Position numbers and translations under genes: made by a program. A stretch of 64,000 bases of DNA from CAVSPO01 sp963730005 (GTDB lineage Bacteria; Actinomycetota; Actinomycetes; Propionibacteriales; Propionibacteriaceae), in assembly GCA_963730005.1 (NCBI GenBank), contig CAVSPO010000036.1, positions 70,542 through 134,541 of the forward strand, read 5' to 3'. The notes below the pieces were generated by a model, which did no database searches, had not been told where the DNA came from, and saw nothing but the letters and a program-made list of their open reading frames with translations. Positions 44,148 through 52,179 of the stretch are shown here, in pieces. The first letter of the stretch is position 1. Each line of letters begins with the position of its first letter.

Positions 44148-44514
44148 GGATGTCCTTCTATTGGGGCCCGCGGCAGCAGAAGACTGACGTGGGCTGGCGT
44201 TCAGCACCACTCCGTTCTTGGCCGGCGGGGTTGGAGTGGCAAATCCATTCACGACGACGCCGTCGAACCTGGCTGGCCGGGCGACACCAATCGGGGGGCT
44301 GCACCATGGCGCGGTCCTGAACTCATGAGCACCCGCAGGGATCGAGTTCGTCTCAGACCCAACATTGCTGTCGCGTCCAACGGCAGAACAACTGTCAAAC
44401 CGTCGAAGCGATCGTCACGTCAGGAGGCACCGCGCAGGGGTGCGGAGGCAAATCCTTGCCTCACTGCGCCACAGCCTAGCAAATGCCGGCCCACCGAGCA
44501 CATTCGCTGACAGG
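44148..44514 (-). other. Long untranslated leader upstream of rho
   Basis: 367 bp with no convincing gene between thrH and rho. A TAGGCT -10 candidate lies at 44473-44478 on the minus strand. Just downstream is the hairpin GAGGCAA-N4-TTGCCTC (44445-44462), and a second weaker one (GCACC...GGTGC) follows. Long leaders upstream of rho are known in other bacteria, where Rho terminates its own mRNA. Confidence 0.45.
44473..44478 (-). promoter_or_regulatory. Candidate -10 of rho
   Basis: TAGGCT on the minus strand about 325 nt before the rho start; no clear -35. Confidence 0.35.
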
Positions 44515-45120
44515 TCAGACCAGCCCGGTGCTCTCGAAATGCGCCTTCAGCTGCTGGTAATCGGCAGCAACCGGCAACTGGGGAAACTCGTCCACAACAT
44601 TGGCCGGTGGCTGGAACAGCACTCCAGCGTCCGCCTCGAGCAGCATGTTGACGTCGTTGTAGGAGTCACCTGCCGCCAGAACCTCGAAGTTCAACTCGTG
44701 CAAGGCCTGCACCGTGCGGCGCTTCTGGTCGGGCAGCCGCAGCTGGTAGCCGACCACCCGGTCGTCTGACACCTCAAGGTTGTGGCAAAACAAGGTCGGC
44801 CAGCCCAGTTGCCGCATCAGCGGCTTGGCGAACTCGGCGAAGGTGTCCGACAGGATGATCAGCTGGGCGCGTTCCCGAATCCAGTTCAGGAACTCCTGAG
44901 CGCCTGGCATCGGGCCCATCCCCGCAATCGTCTCCTGAATGTCCGACAACTTGAGGTCATGCTCCGCCATCACTTTCAGCCGATGGCGCATCAGCACGTC
45001 GTAGTCCGAGATGTCACGCGTGGTCAAGCGGAGCTCTTCGATGCCCGTTCGCTCGGCCACATTGATCCAGATCTCGGGGACCAGGACGCCTTCCAGATCC
45101 AGCGTGATCACAGTGCTCAT
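44515..45120 (-). CDS. thrH: ThrH: homoserine phosphotransferase / phosphoserine phosphatase
   Basis: A 201-aa HAD-superfamily protein closely resembling Pseudomonas aeruginosa ThrH: DLEGVLVPEIW with the nucleophile Asp, TTRDISDYDVLM, HDLKLSDIQE, ILSDTFAEFAKPLMRQLGWPTLFCH, VVGYQLR and AAGDSYNDVNML. ThrH dephosphorylates phosphoserine and can transfer the phosphate to homoserine. It begins one base after the hom stop, so it is co-transcribed with homoserine dehydrogenase, in the place where thrC and thrB usually stand. It may serve threonine synthesis, serine synthesis, or both. Confidence 0.9.
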   Translation of the reverse strand: MSTVITLDLEGVLVPEIWINVAERTGIEELRLTTRDISDYDVLMRHRLKVMAEHDLKLSDIQETIAGMGPMPGAQEFLNWIRERAQLIILSDTFAEFAKPLMRQLGWPTLFCHNLEVSDDRVVGYQLRLPDQKRRTVQALHELNFEVLAAGDSYNDVNMLLEADAGVLFQPPANVVDEFPQLPVAADYQQLKAHFESTGLV

Positions 45121-45121
45121 T

Positions 45122-46459
45122 TCAGGCTCCCAACACCCGCATCAGGTGCACCTTGCTGTGCACGAACGACGCCGACGACAGTTCTTCAACACAGCTTTGG
45201 ATAGCGCTCTCCTGCGCATCGTGGGTCATCACGCCCAGCGAGGCGGTCTGGCCATCGGGGCCATCGCTCGTGGTCTGTTGAACCGTTCGCAACGATACCC
45301 CGTGTCGAGCGAACACTGCGGCGGCCGAGGCCAACACCCCTGGCTGGTCCAAAACGTTGAAGCGGACGAAATACCGTGCCCTTGTCTCCCCCATCGGGGC
45401 CAAGGATCTGTCTGCGTAAATCGAGTGGGCGGGACCGGTGACGCCACGCACGCGATTGCGGGCGACGGTGACCAAGTCGCCCACCACCGAGCTGGCGGTC
45501 GGCGCGCCGCCTGCACCGGGGCCCATGAACATCAGACGCCCAGCCTCCTTCGACTCCACGAAGATGGCGTTGAAGGCGCCCCCGACAGAGGCCAAAGGGT
45601 GTTCGGCCGGCACCATGGCCGGATGCACCCGCGCGCTGATCCTGTTGTCCGCCAGCAACTGGGCGATGGCCAGCAGCTTGATGACGTACCCCATCTCGGA
45701 GGCGAACGCAATGTCGCCGGGCTCAACGCCGGTGATGCCCTCGCAATAGACCTGATCGCCAGGCACCCTGGTGTGGAAAGCGAGGCCAGCCAGAATGGCA
45801 GCCTTGGCTGCAGCGTCCATGCCCTCGATGTCAGCGGTCGGATCAGCCTCGGCGTAGCCGAGGTCCTGCGCCTGTTTCAGCGCCGACTGGAAGTCGGAGC
45901 CCTCCGTGGTCATCTTGTCGAGGATGTAGTTGGTGGTGCCGTTGACGATCCCCATCACCGCCGTGATCTCATCCCCCACGAGCGACTCGCGCAACGGTCG
46001 AATGATCGGGATGGCGCCAGCCACGGCAGCCTCGTAGTAGAGGTCGACGTCGGCGGCCTCGGCCGCCGAATACAGTGCGTCACCGTGGGCAGCGAGCAGC
46101 GCCTTGTTGGCCGTCACCACCGACGCACCATGCTCGATGGCCGTGAGGATGAGCGTGCGTGCCGGCTCGATGCCGCCGATGAGCTCGATCACGACATCCA
46201 GGTCGTCCCGGCTGACCAAAGCCAGGGCGTCGTTGGTCACCAGGGATGCCTTCACCGGATAGCACAGACCCGCTTCGTTCTGGACGGCCACGCCGACAAG
46301 CTCGATCGGGCGTCTGATGCGAGCAGCCAAGTCCTCGTTCGCCTCCAGTATCAGCCTCGCGACCTGGCTCCCCACCGTTCCGCAACCCAACAGCGCCACC
46401 TTCAGGGGCGTCTTGTCCTGTTCGGGCTGACTCTGCTCCATGTTCTTGTCCGCGCTCAC
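45122..46459 (-). CDS. hom: Homoserine dehydrogenase
   Basis: Reduces aspartate semialdehyde to homoserine. 445 aa: NAD(P)-binding LGCGTVGSQVARL, catalytic domain with GIVNGTTNYILDKM and AEADPTADIEGMDAAAK, and a C-terminal ACT domain (FVRFNVLDQPGVLASAAAVFARHGVSL) for threonine feedback. GTG 46459 overlaps the lysA stop as GTGA; ATG 46441 is an in-frame alternative. Followed by thrH. Confidence 0.95.
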   Translation of the reverse strand: MSADKNMEQSQPEQDKTPLKVALLGCGTVGSQVARLILEANEDLAARIRRPIELVGVAVQNEAGLCYPVKASLVTNDALALVSRDDLDVVIELIGGIEPARTLILTAIEHGASVVTANKALLAAHGDALYSAAEAADVDLYYEAAVAGAIPIIRPLRESLVGDEITAVMGIVNGTTNYILDKMTTEGSDFQSALKQAQDLGYAEADPTADIEGMDAAAKAAILAGLAFHTRVPGDQVYCEGITGVEPGDIAFASEMGYVIKLLAIAQLLADNRISARVHPAMVPAEHPLASVGGAFNAIFVESKEAGRLMFMGPGAGGAPTASSVVGDLVTVARNRVRGVTGPAHSIYADRSLAPMGETRARYFVRFNVLDQPGVLASAAAVFARHGVSLRTVQQTTSDGPDGQTASLGVMTHDAQESAIQSCVEELSSASFVHSKVHLMRVLGA

Positions 46460-47859
46460 TCGCCCACATCCAGTCGCATCAGATCGTCCAGGGTCTCACG
46501 GCGCACCAGCGGGCTCAGCTGCCGATCGCGAACAGCCACCACTGGAGGACGCGGCAGGTGATTGTAGTTGCTGGCCATTTCCCGGCTGTACGCACCGGCG
46601 CCCGGAACAGCCACCACATCGCCCGGTGTGATGTCTGAGGGCAGGAAGACGTCCCGGACCAGGATGTCGCCACCCTCACAGTGTTTGCCGACCACCCGGC
46701 ACAGCACTGCTGGCTGATCCGATGCGCGGTTGGCCAGCACGGCCGAGTACTCGGCCGCGTACAGGGCGGGCCGAATGTTGTCGCTCATGCCGCCGTCCAC
46801 CGACACATAGAGCCGCTGACTACCCCCATCAAGATCGACCATCTTGACCGTGCCAACCGTGTACAGCGCCATCATGGTGGGACCGACGATCGCACGGCCC
46901 GGCTCGATCGCCATCAGCGGCTCTGCCATGTTGTACGACTGGGCCTCATGGGCGACGATCTCACGCAAACCACGCGCCAGGTAATCGGGCGTCGCAGGGT
47001 CGTCGACGGATGTGTAGGCGATCCCGAAGCCGCCACCGAGGTCGAGCTCGGGCAGATGGTGGCCGGTCGCGTCGCTGAACTGGGCCATCAGTTTCATGGT
47101 GCGGCGCGCAGCCACCTCGAAGCCGTCGGTGTCAAAGATCTGGGAGCCGATGTGCGAGTGCACTCCGAGCAGTTCCATGTGCGGCGAGTAGAAGCAGCGC
47201 ACCAAGGCCACCATGGCTTGACCGTTGCTGATCGAGAACCCGAATTTCTGGTCCTCGTGCGCGGTTGCGATGTATTCGTGCGTGTGCGCTTCGACACCAG
47301 CTGTCACCCGGACCATGACGCGGGCCTGCCAGTTGTTGTCGGAGCACAGCCGTTCAATGCGGCCAATCTCGTCGAGCGAGTCGACGATGATCCGGCCAAC
47401 GCCGCTGCGCAGCGCCAGCTCGAGCTCGGCGACGCTCTTGTTGTTGCCATGCATGGCGATCCGCGCGGGGTCCGTGCCGCCAGCCAACGCGACCGTCAGC
47501 TCGCCACCGCTCGAGACGTCGAGACAGAGCCCCTCCTCCTGCACCCAGCGGGCAATCGTCTTGCTGAGGAAGGCTTTGCCGGCATAGAAGACCTGCCACC
47601 CTGCGAAGGCGTCGCGGAACCCACGAGCACGATCTCGAAAGTCCTCCTCGTCCAGCAGATACAACGGAGACCCCTGCTCGGCCATCGCTTCGGTCACTTT
47701 GAGTCCGCCACAGCTCAGCACCCCGTCAGGATCGCGCCTGACGGTCAGACTCCACAGCTTCGAGTCAAGGGCGTTGAGGTCGTTGGGCACCCGGAGCCAC
47801 TGGGGTCCGGCGTTGTTCACGTCGGCGTGAATCGCGCCGGCAACATGCATATGGGTCAC
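46456..47859 (-). CDS. lysA: Diaminopimelate decarboxylase
   Basis: Last step of lysine synthesis, PLP-dependent. 467 aa: the PLP Lys in FYAGKAFLSK, HSHIGSQIFD, the GGFGIAY phosphate loop, EPGRAIVG and VDGGMSDNIRPALY. GTG 47859 (THMHVAGAIHADV) fits the family start, with GGAAG about 10 nt upstream; ATG 47850 and ATG 47880 are alternatives. Upstream, where argS is common in actinobacteria, there is a divergent tRNA gene instead. Confidence 0.95.
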   Translation of the reverse strand: MTHMHVAGAIHADVNNAGPQWLRVPNDLNALDSKLWSLTVRRDPDGVLSCGGLKVTEAMAEQGSPLYLLDEEDFRDRARGFRDAFAGWQVFYAGKAFLSKTIARWVQEEGLCLDVSSGGELTVALAGGTDPARIAMHGNNKSVAELELALRSGVGRIIVDSLDEIGRIERLCSDNNWQARVMVRVTAGVEAHTHEYIATAHEDQKFGFSISNGQAMVALVRCFYSPHMELLGVHSHIGSQIFDTDGFEVAARRTMKLMAQFSDATGHHLPELDLGGGFGIAYTSVDDPATPDYLARGLREIVAHEAQSYNMAEPLMAIEPGRAIVGPTMMALYTVGTVKMVDLDGGSQRLYVSVDGGMSDNIRPALYAAEYSAVLANRASDQPAVLCRVVGKHCEGGDILVRDVFLPSDITPGDVVAVPGAGAYSREMASNYNHLPRPPVVAVRDRQLSPLVRRETLDDLMRLDVGE

Positions 47860-47973
47860 CCGTTCATTCTTCCAGATCATCGGCTGGTCTTCACTTTCGG
47901 TCCGCTTGCTGTGTCTGGACGACGTCGGGAGGGACTTGAGATTGCCGGTTTCTGCGCCAGCCGGAAGGACTGC

Positions 47974-47979
47974 TATTCT
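47974..47979 (+). promoter_or_regulatory. Candidate -10 of the tRNA-Arg gene
   Basis: TATTCT about 22 nt before the mature tRNA 5' end, a normal distance for a tRNA promoter. Confidence 0.4.
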
Positions 47980-48000
47980 TGACGACGGCCGCTTGGTCCG

Positions 48001-48075
48001 GCTCCCGTAGCTCAGGGGATAGAGCACCGCCCTCCGGAGGCGGGAGCGCGCGTTCGAATCGCGCCGGGAGCGCCA
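48001..48075 (+). tRNA. tRNA-Arg (anticodon CCG)
   Basis: Acceptor GCTCCCG pairs with CGGGAGC (48065-48071), discriminator G, and an encoded CCA end. D arm GCTC...GAGC, anticodon stem CCGCC/GGCGG with loop CTCCGGA giving anticodon CCG, and T arm GCGCG-TTCGAAT-CGCGC. It reads the CGG codon, frequent in high-GC genomes. Confidence 0.95.
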
Positions 48076-48107
48076 ACACCAGTGCTTCACGCACCGCAGG
48101 AGGCGCA

Positions 48108-49514
48108 ATGGGCCAAGCCACTCGCGAAATCGTGGGCGCGACAGCGGCCCGTTGGCCGCGCGGAACCCTGCAGTGGGCGCACCGGATGCGAGCCTTTTTC
48201 ACCTCGGATCGGGTCAACTCCCGCCGTTTCATCGTGACCCTGTGGCTGTTGACCCGCGGTGCCGTGATCATGCTGTGGTTGCTGTTCTTCTTCGGCACCA
48301 AGGGAGACGTCAACTACTACTTCACGCAGATCGAGCGCATGTTCGAGGTCGGGCCCGAAGTCACCATGCGCGAGTACCCGACACCGGTGCTGTGGCTGTT
48401 GTCGCTGCCGTACCTGGCCGGTCTGGGCACAGCGATCGGCTACCTGATCGGCTTCGTCGCGATGATGTTCGCCCTGGATGTCGCCTTCACGATCAACCTC
48501 TGGAAGGCGGGCGGACGACTGCGCGGTCAAGCCGTCCTCTTCTGGACCCTGTTCATCCTGCTGGTCGGACCCACCGCCTACCTGCGGTTCGACCTCGTCA
48601 CCTCGGTGTGCGCCGGGTGGGCCCTGCTCGCCGTCATGAAGGGCCATTCCAAGACCGGTGGCGCCTTCATCGGCATCGGCGCCGCCGTGAAGCTGTGGCC
48701 TGCCCTGATGTGGCCGGCACTGTGCGGGGGCCCGCGGAGACAGAAGCTGGCTGCGACCGTCGGCGTGTTCGGTGTCGGCGGAATCCTGGCCCTGGTCTCG
48801 TTGCTGTGGGCCGGCTGGGACCGGCTGTTGTCACCGTTGGGTTGGCAATCCGGGCGGGGTCTGCAGGTCGAATCGGTGTGGGCATCGGTGCCGATGCTGT
48901 TGCGTGGCTTCGGCCTTGGCGACTACGCGGTGGCAATCTCGCGCTACCAGGCTTTTGAGGTTTGGGGCACGAGCGTCAACTTCTGGATGAAGCTGGCCGA
49001 CCTCTCTTTCCAACTCGGTCTGATCTGGGCCGTCATCGCGTATCTGCTGTGGCTGAGGCGGGGCCGTGGACGTCTCATGGAGGCCGTGGCTTTGATCTTG
49101 ATGGTGATCCTGCTGATGATCGTCGCCAACAAGACGTTCAGCCCCCAGTATGTGATCTGGCTGGGCGGTACCCAGGCGGCGGCTTTCGCCATCATGGGCA
49201 ACAGAGCCCAGCACACTGACCGTTACCACGAAGACAAGAGACGCCTGAAACGCTTCGCCCTCGCCATCGCAGTGATGACATTGCTGACCACCATCGTCTA
49301 CCCGATCGGTTACGGTCCGCTGGTGCGCGACTGGGGTTGGACTGCGACATGGTTCCGACTGCCGGTGACCTTGGTGTTGGTGGCTCGCAACGTGCTGATC
49401 AGCGCCATGTTCGTCTGGACAGTGCGTTGGGTCTGGAGCTTCATCAGTCCTGCTGCCCGACGCCGCGCCGCAGACCGGGAGCGGGTCGGCGCGGCTGTCG
49501 AGGCCACCCTTTGA
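48108..49514 (+). CDS. GT87-like (DUF2029) membrane glycosyltransferase, copy 1
   Basis: A 468-aa polytopic membrane protein with about ten to twelve helices. It resembles polyprenyl-phosphate-mannose-dependent mannosyltransferases of the GT87/DUF2029 type. The first periplasmic loop has GDVNYYFTQIERM and REYPTPVLWLLSL, where an acidic residue would be the catalytic base; AAVKLWPALMWPAL and NKTFSPQYVIWLGG are family blocks. ATG 48108 has GGAGG 4 nt upstream, 33 nt after the tRNA end. A related copy follows with a 4-bp overlap. The acceptor glycan is unknown. Confidence 0.75.
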   Translation: MGQATREIVGATAARWPRGTLQWAHRMRAFFTSDRVNSRRFIVTLWLLTRGAVIMLWLLFFFGTKGDVNYYFTQIERMFEVGPEVTMREYPTPVLWLLSLPYLAGLGTAIGYLIGFVAMMFALDVAFTINLWKAGGRLRGQAVLFWTLFILLVGPTAYLRFDLVTSVCAGWALLAVMKGHSKTGGAFIGIGAAVKLWPALMWPALCGGPRRQKLAATVGVFGVGGILALVSLLWAGWDRLLSPLGWQSGRGLQVESVWASVPMLLRGFGLGDYAVAISRYQAFEVWGTSVNFWMKLADLSFQLGLIWAVIAYLLWLRRGRGRLMEAVALILMVILLMIVANKTFSPQYVIWLGGTQAAAFAIMGNRAQHTDRYHEDKRRLKRFALAIAVMTLLTTIVYPIGYGPLVRDWGWTATWFRLPVTLVLVARNVLISAMFVWTVRWVWSFISPAARRRAADRERVGAAVEATL

Positions 49515-50815
49515 GCGAGCACGAATCGCCCCGCGACAAGAGCGCTTGTCTGGGGTCGGGACCTGTGCCGTTGTTCGGCCCGACGCTGTGGTCAATCGTG
49601 TGGATCTTCAGCCGCGGCCTCATGTTCTGGGTGTGGTGGACCCGCAGCCGGTTCATCAGCCAGGACGTCGCCTACTACTTCAGCCAGCTCACCGGCAATC
49701 CCCCGGAGTCGGCGCTGGCGGAATACCCGACGCCCGTGGTGTGGCTGCTGGCCCTGATCAGGCTGGTGTCGGCCGACAAACAGGCACTCTTCCTCACCTT
49801 GTTCGCCCTGACCATGTTCAGTCTCGACGCTGCGGCCACCGTGGTGCTCTACAGGTGTTCCCGATGGGCGGCCCTCTACTGGGCCGTCTTCACCTTCAAC
49901 CTGGGAGCACTGATCTGGTTCCGCATCGACCTCATCCCCGCTGTGGCAGTGATGCTGGCACTCATCTGGCTGAGCAGTCGACCAATCGCCAGTGGAGTGG
50001 CGATTGCTGTCGGCGCGGCGACGAAACTCTGGCCCACGCTGTTGATCGTTCCGCTGCTGGGACGGCTCCCGGAGGCCCGCCAACGTGGGATTGGCTTCGT
50101 GCTTGCTGGCGTGGCCCTGGGAGCGGCGTCGTTGTTGCTCGCAGGCTGGCGACGTTCTGTGTCTCCGCTGACCTGGCAGTCGGATCGAGGACTCCAGATC
50201 GAGTCGATCGCCGCCACCTGGCCGATGATCCGCCACACCGGAGCGGCAGGCGGTGGCTACCGGGTCTGGTTGTCCACCCACAACGCCTGGGAGATCACTG
50301 GTCCCGGGGTGGCTGGCTGGCTGCGGTTCAGCGACGTGTTGATGGTGTCAGTGGTGCTGCTGACGTTGCTGCTCGGCTGGCTGATCGCGCTCGGCGGGGC
50401 CGGGCTGCCCGCGCACACCCTGGCCCAGGCCAATGACCCGCTGCGCGCAGACGCCCGCAACCAGGCCATGGTGACCGCGGTGGTCGCCATCATCTGCGCG
50501 ATGATGGTCGCCAACAGGACCTTCAGTCCGCAGTACATGATCTGGTTGAGTGGCCCTCTGGGGATGCTCGTGTCGATGCACCAAGCCCGTCCGGATTTGC
50601 GCCACTCGCTGTGCCTGGGGCTGCTGGGCCTGGGGGTCGCCGCCCTGACACAGCAAGTCTTTCCGCTCAATTACGGTGCCCTGCTCTCCAATCCTGGCGA
50701 TCCCGCCACCACGGCGTTGTTGACCATCCGCAACCTGCTCATGGTGCTGCTGGCCGTGTGGTCGGGCGCACGAGCCATCCAGCTGGGCCTGCGCGTGGGA
50801 CGTTGCGTCGGATAA
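49511..50815 (+). CDS. GT87-like (DUF2029) membrane glycosyltransferase, copy 2
   Basis: A 434-aa paralogue of the preceding protein: DVAYYFSQLTGNPPESALAEYPTPVVWLLALI, GAATKLWPTLLIVPLL, LTWQSDRGLQIESI and NRTFSPQYMIWLSG align with SPLGWQSGRGLQVESV and NKTFSPQYVIWLGG of copy 1. The start is TTG 49511, which overlaps the copy 1 stop as TTGA and has GAGG 7 nt upstream. Later ATG and GTG codons would remove the first membrane helix. The pair probably acts on the same envelope polysaccharide or glycolipid. Confidence 0.72.
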   Translation: MSEHESPRDKSACLGSGPVPLFGPTLWSIVWIFSRGLMFWVWWTRSRFISQDVAYYFSQLTGNPPESALAEYPTPVVWLLALIRLVSADKQALFLTLFALTMFSLDAAATVVLYRCSRWAALYWAVFTFNLGALIWFRIDLIPAVAVMLALIWLSSRPIASGVAIAVGAATKLWPTLLIVPLLGRLPEARQRGIGFVLAGVALGAASLLLAGWRRSVSPLTWQSDRGLQIESIAATWPMIRHTGAAGGGYRVWLSTHNAWEITGPGVAGWLRFSDVLMVSVVLLTLLLGWLIALGGAGLPAHTLAQANDPLRADARNQAMVTAVVAIICAMMVANRTFSPQYMIWLSGPLGMLVSMHQARPDLRHSLCLGLLGLGVAALTQQVFPLNYGALLSNPGDPATTALLTIRNLLMVLLAVWSGARAIQLGLRVGRCVG

Positions 50816-50840
50816 CCGGGACTGTCGATCGCGGCGAGGA

Positions 50841-50846
50841 TAGGCT
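50841..50846 (+). promoter_or_regulatory. -10 hexamer of a probable leaderless promoter (SMP-30 gene)
   Basis: TAGGCT, 7 nt, then ATG 50854; no ribosome binding site. Confidence 0.5.
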
Positions 50847-50853
50847 CCCACCC

Positions 50854-51714
50854 ATGCAGGTTGAGCAGATCACGAGTTCCATCTCGAACCACGGCGAGGG
50901 CGCGGTCTGGTGGGCCCGCAGCAACGAGCTACGTTTTCTGGACATGCTCGCCGGCGCGGTCATCAGTGTGCGGGCTGACGGGTCTCACCAACGCATCGCT
51001 GTCGGCTCGAGCGTGATCGCCTGCCTGCGGCCTCGGGCCCAGGGTGGGGCCATCCTGGCCAGGGAGCGCGACGTGGCCCTGTGCGACTCGGACGACCTTA
51101 GGGACCCACGCAGCATCACGGGCGACTTCGTCCCAACCGGTCTGCGGTTCAACGAGGGCTGTTGTGACCCCGACGGACGGTTCTACTGCGGCACCATGGC
51201 CTACGACCGCACGCCTGCAGCGGCGTCGCTCTACCGACTCGAATCGGCTGACGCAGCACCGGTGGTTGCCGTTGGAGGCGTCAGCACCAGCAACGGTCTG
51301 GACTTCAGCCCGGACGGGTCGCTGGCCTACTACAACGACACCGACACCATGCGAACCGACGTGTTCGACTACTCCCCCACACAGGGGCTCACGAATCGTC
51401 GGCCCTTGGTTCGCTACCAGGCAGACGAGGGACGCCCCGACGGGCTGTGCGTGGATGGCGAAGGCGGAGTCTGGGTTTGCATGCACAGGGCGTCCACGGT
51501 GCGCCGCTACGAGCCCAGTGGTCGGCTGAGTGCGCTGATCCAGTTTCCGGTGACCAAGATCACCTCCTGCGCCTTTGGCGGTACCGACCTGGCCACCCTG
51601 TTCGTCACGACCTCGCGCGACAACCTGCTCGCGGGGGAACAACCGGCCGCAGGTTCCCTGTTCGCCGTGACGCCTGGTGTCAAGGGCAAACTGGCGCTGC
51701 CATTTGGAGGTTGA
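50854..51714 (+). CDS. SMP-30/gluconolactonase family beta-propeller protein
   Basis: 286 aa forming a six-bladed propeller. The metal-site Glu is in HGEGAVWW, and further family motifs are FNEGCCDPDGRFYCGTMAYD, STSNGLDFSPDGSLAYYNDT (with the Asn ligand) and PDGLCVDGEGGVWV with the catalytic Asp. It likely hydrolyses a sugar lactone; the substrate is not predictable. Appears monocistronic and leaderless, between the glycosyltransferases and whiB1. Confidence 0.85.
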   Translation: MQVEQITSSISNHGEGAVWWARSNELRFLDMLAGAVISVRADGSHQRIAVGSSVIACLRPRAQGGAILARERDVALCDSDDLRDPRSITGDFVPTGLRFNEGCCDPDGRFYCGTMAYDRTPAAASLYRLESADAAPVVAVGGVSTSNGLDFSPDGSLAYYNDTDTMRTDVFDYSPTQGLTNRRPLVRYQADEGRPDGLCVDGEGGVWVCMHRASTVRRYEPSGRLSALIQFPVTKITSCAFGGTDLATLFVTTSRDNLLAGEQPAAGSLFAVTPGVKGKLALPFGG

Positions 51715-51902
51715 GTCGGTTTCGTCCAAGGAATTTCGGCGTGCCACTACCCTCGTTCGCAGCCGCGTGGCATGATGGATAGTCGGTGTCGACGCCGGAC
51801 CCTTCGGAGTTCACCCGTCACACTATGTTCAACCGCGGTCCAACCACACGCGCGGAACAACGAGGGGCAGTCGGCCTGCCCTGCATCGAGGAGTCATAAG
51901 CG

Positions 51903-52154
51903 ATGGATTGGCGCCACACGGCCGCCTGCCTCAACGAGGACCCGGAACTGTTCTTCCCTGTGGGGAACACCGGGCCCGCGATGGCGCAGATCGAAGAGGC
52001 CAAGAAGGTGTGTCAGCGCTGCGACGTCCGCGAGGAGTGCCTCAGTTGGGCCATGGAGGCAGGTCAGGACCACGGCGTCTGGGGCGGTTTGAGTGAAGAC
52101 GAACGCCGGGCCATGAAGCGACGCGCTGCGCGAACCCGCTTGCGCCGCGGCTGA
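51903..52154 (+). CDS. whiB1: WhiB-family iron-sulfur transcription factor, WhiB1 type
   Basis: 83 aa. Four Cys bind a [4Fe-4S] cluster: one in TAACL near residue 9 and CQRCDVREEC near 37-46. The GVWGGL turn and a basic C-terminal tail (RRAMKRRAARTRLRRG) contact sigma factor and DNA. In mycobacteria WhiB1 is essential and binds the housekeeping sigma factor. GAGGAG lies 9 nt before the ATG. The 188-bp upstream gap holds a TATGTT (51824-51829) that may be its -10. Its neighbour pdtaS converges on it, as in M. tuberculosis. Confidence 0.93.
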   Translation: MDWRHTAACLNEDPELFFPVGNTGPAMAQIEEAKKVCQRCDVREECLSWAMEAGQDHGVWGGLSEDERRAMKRRAARTRLRRG

Positions 52155-52179
52155 GCAGAACGGCCCTGGCTGGCTGCCT

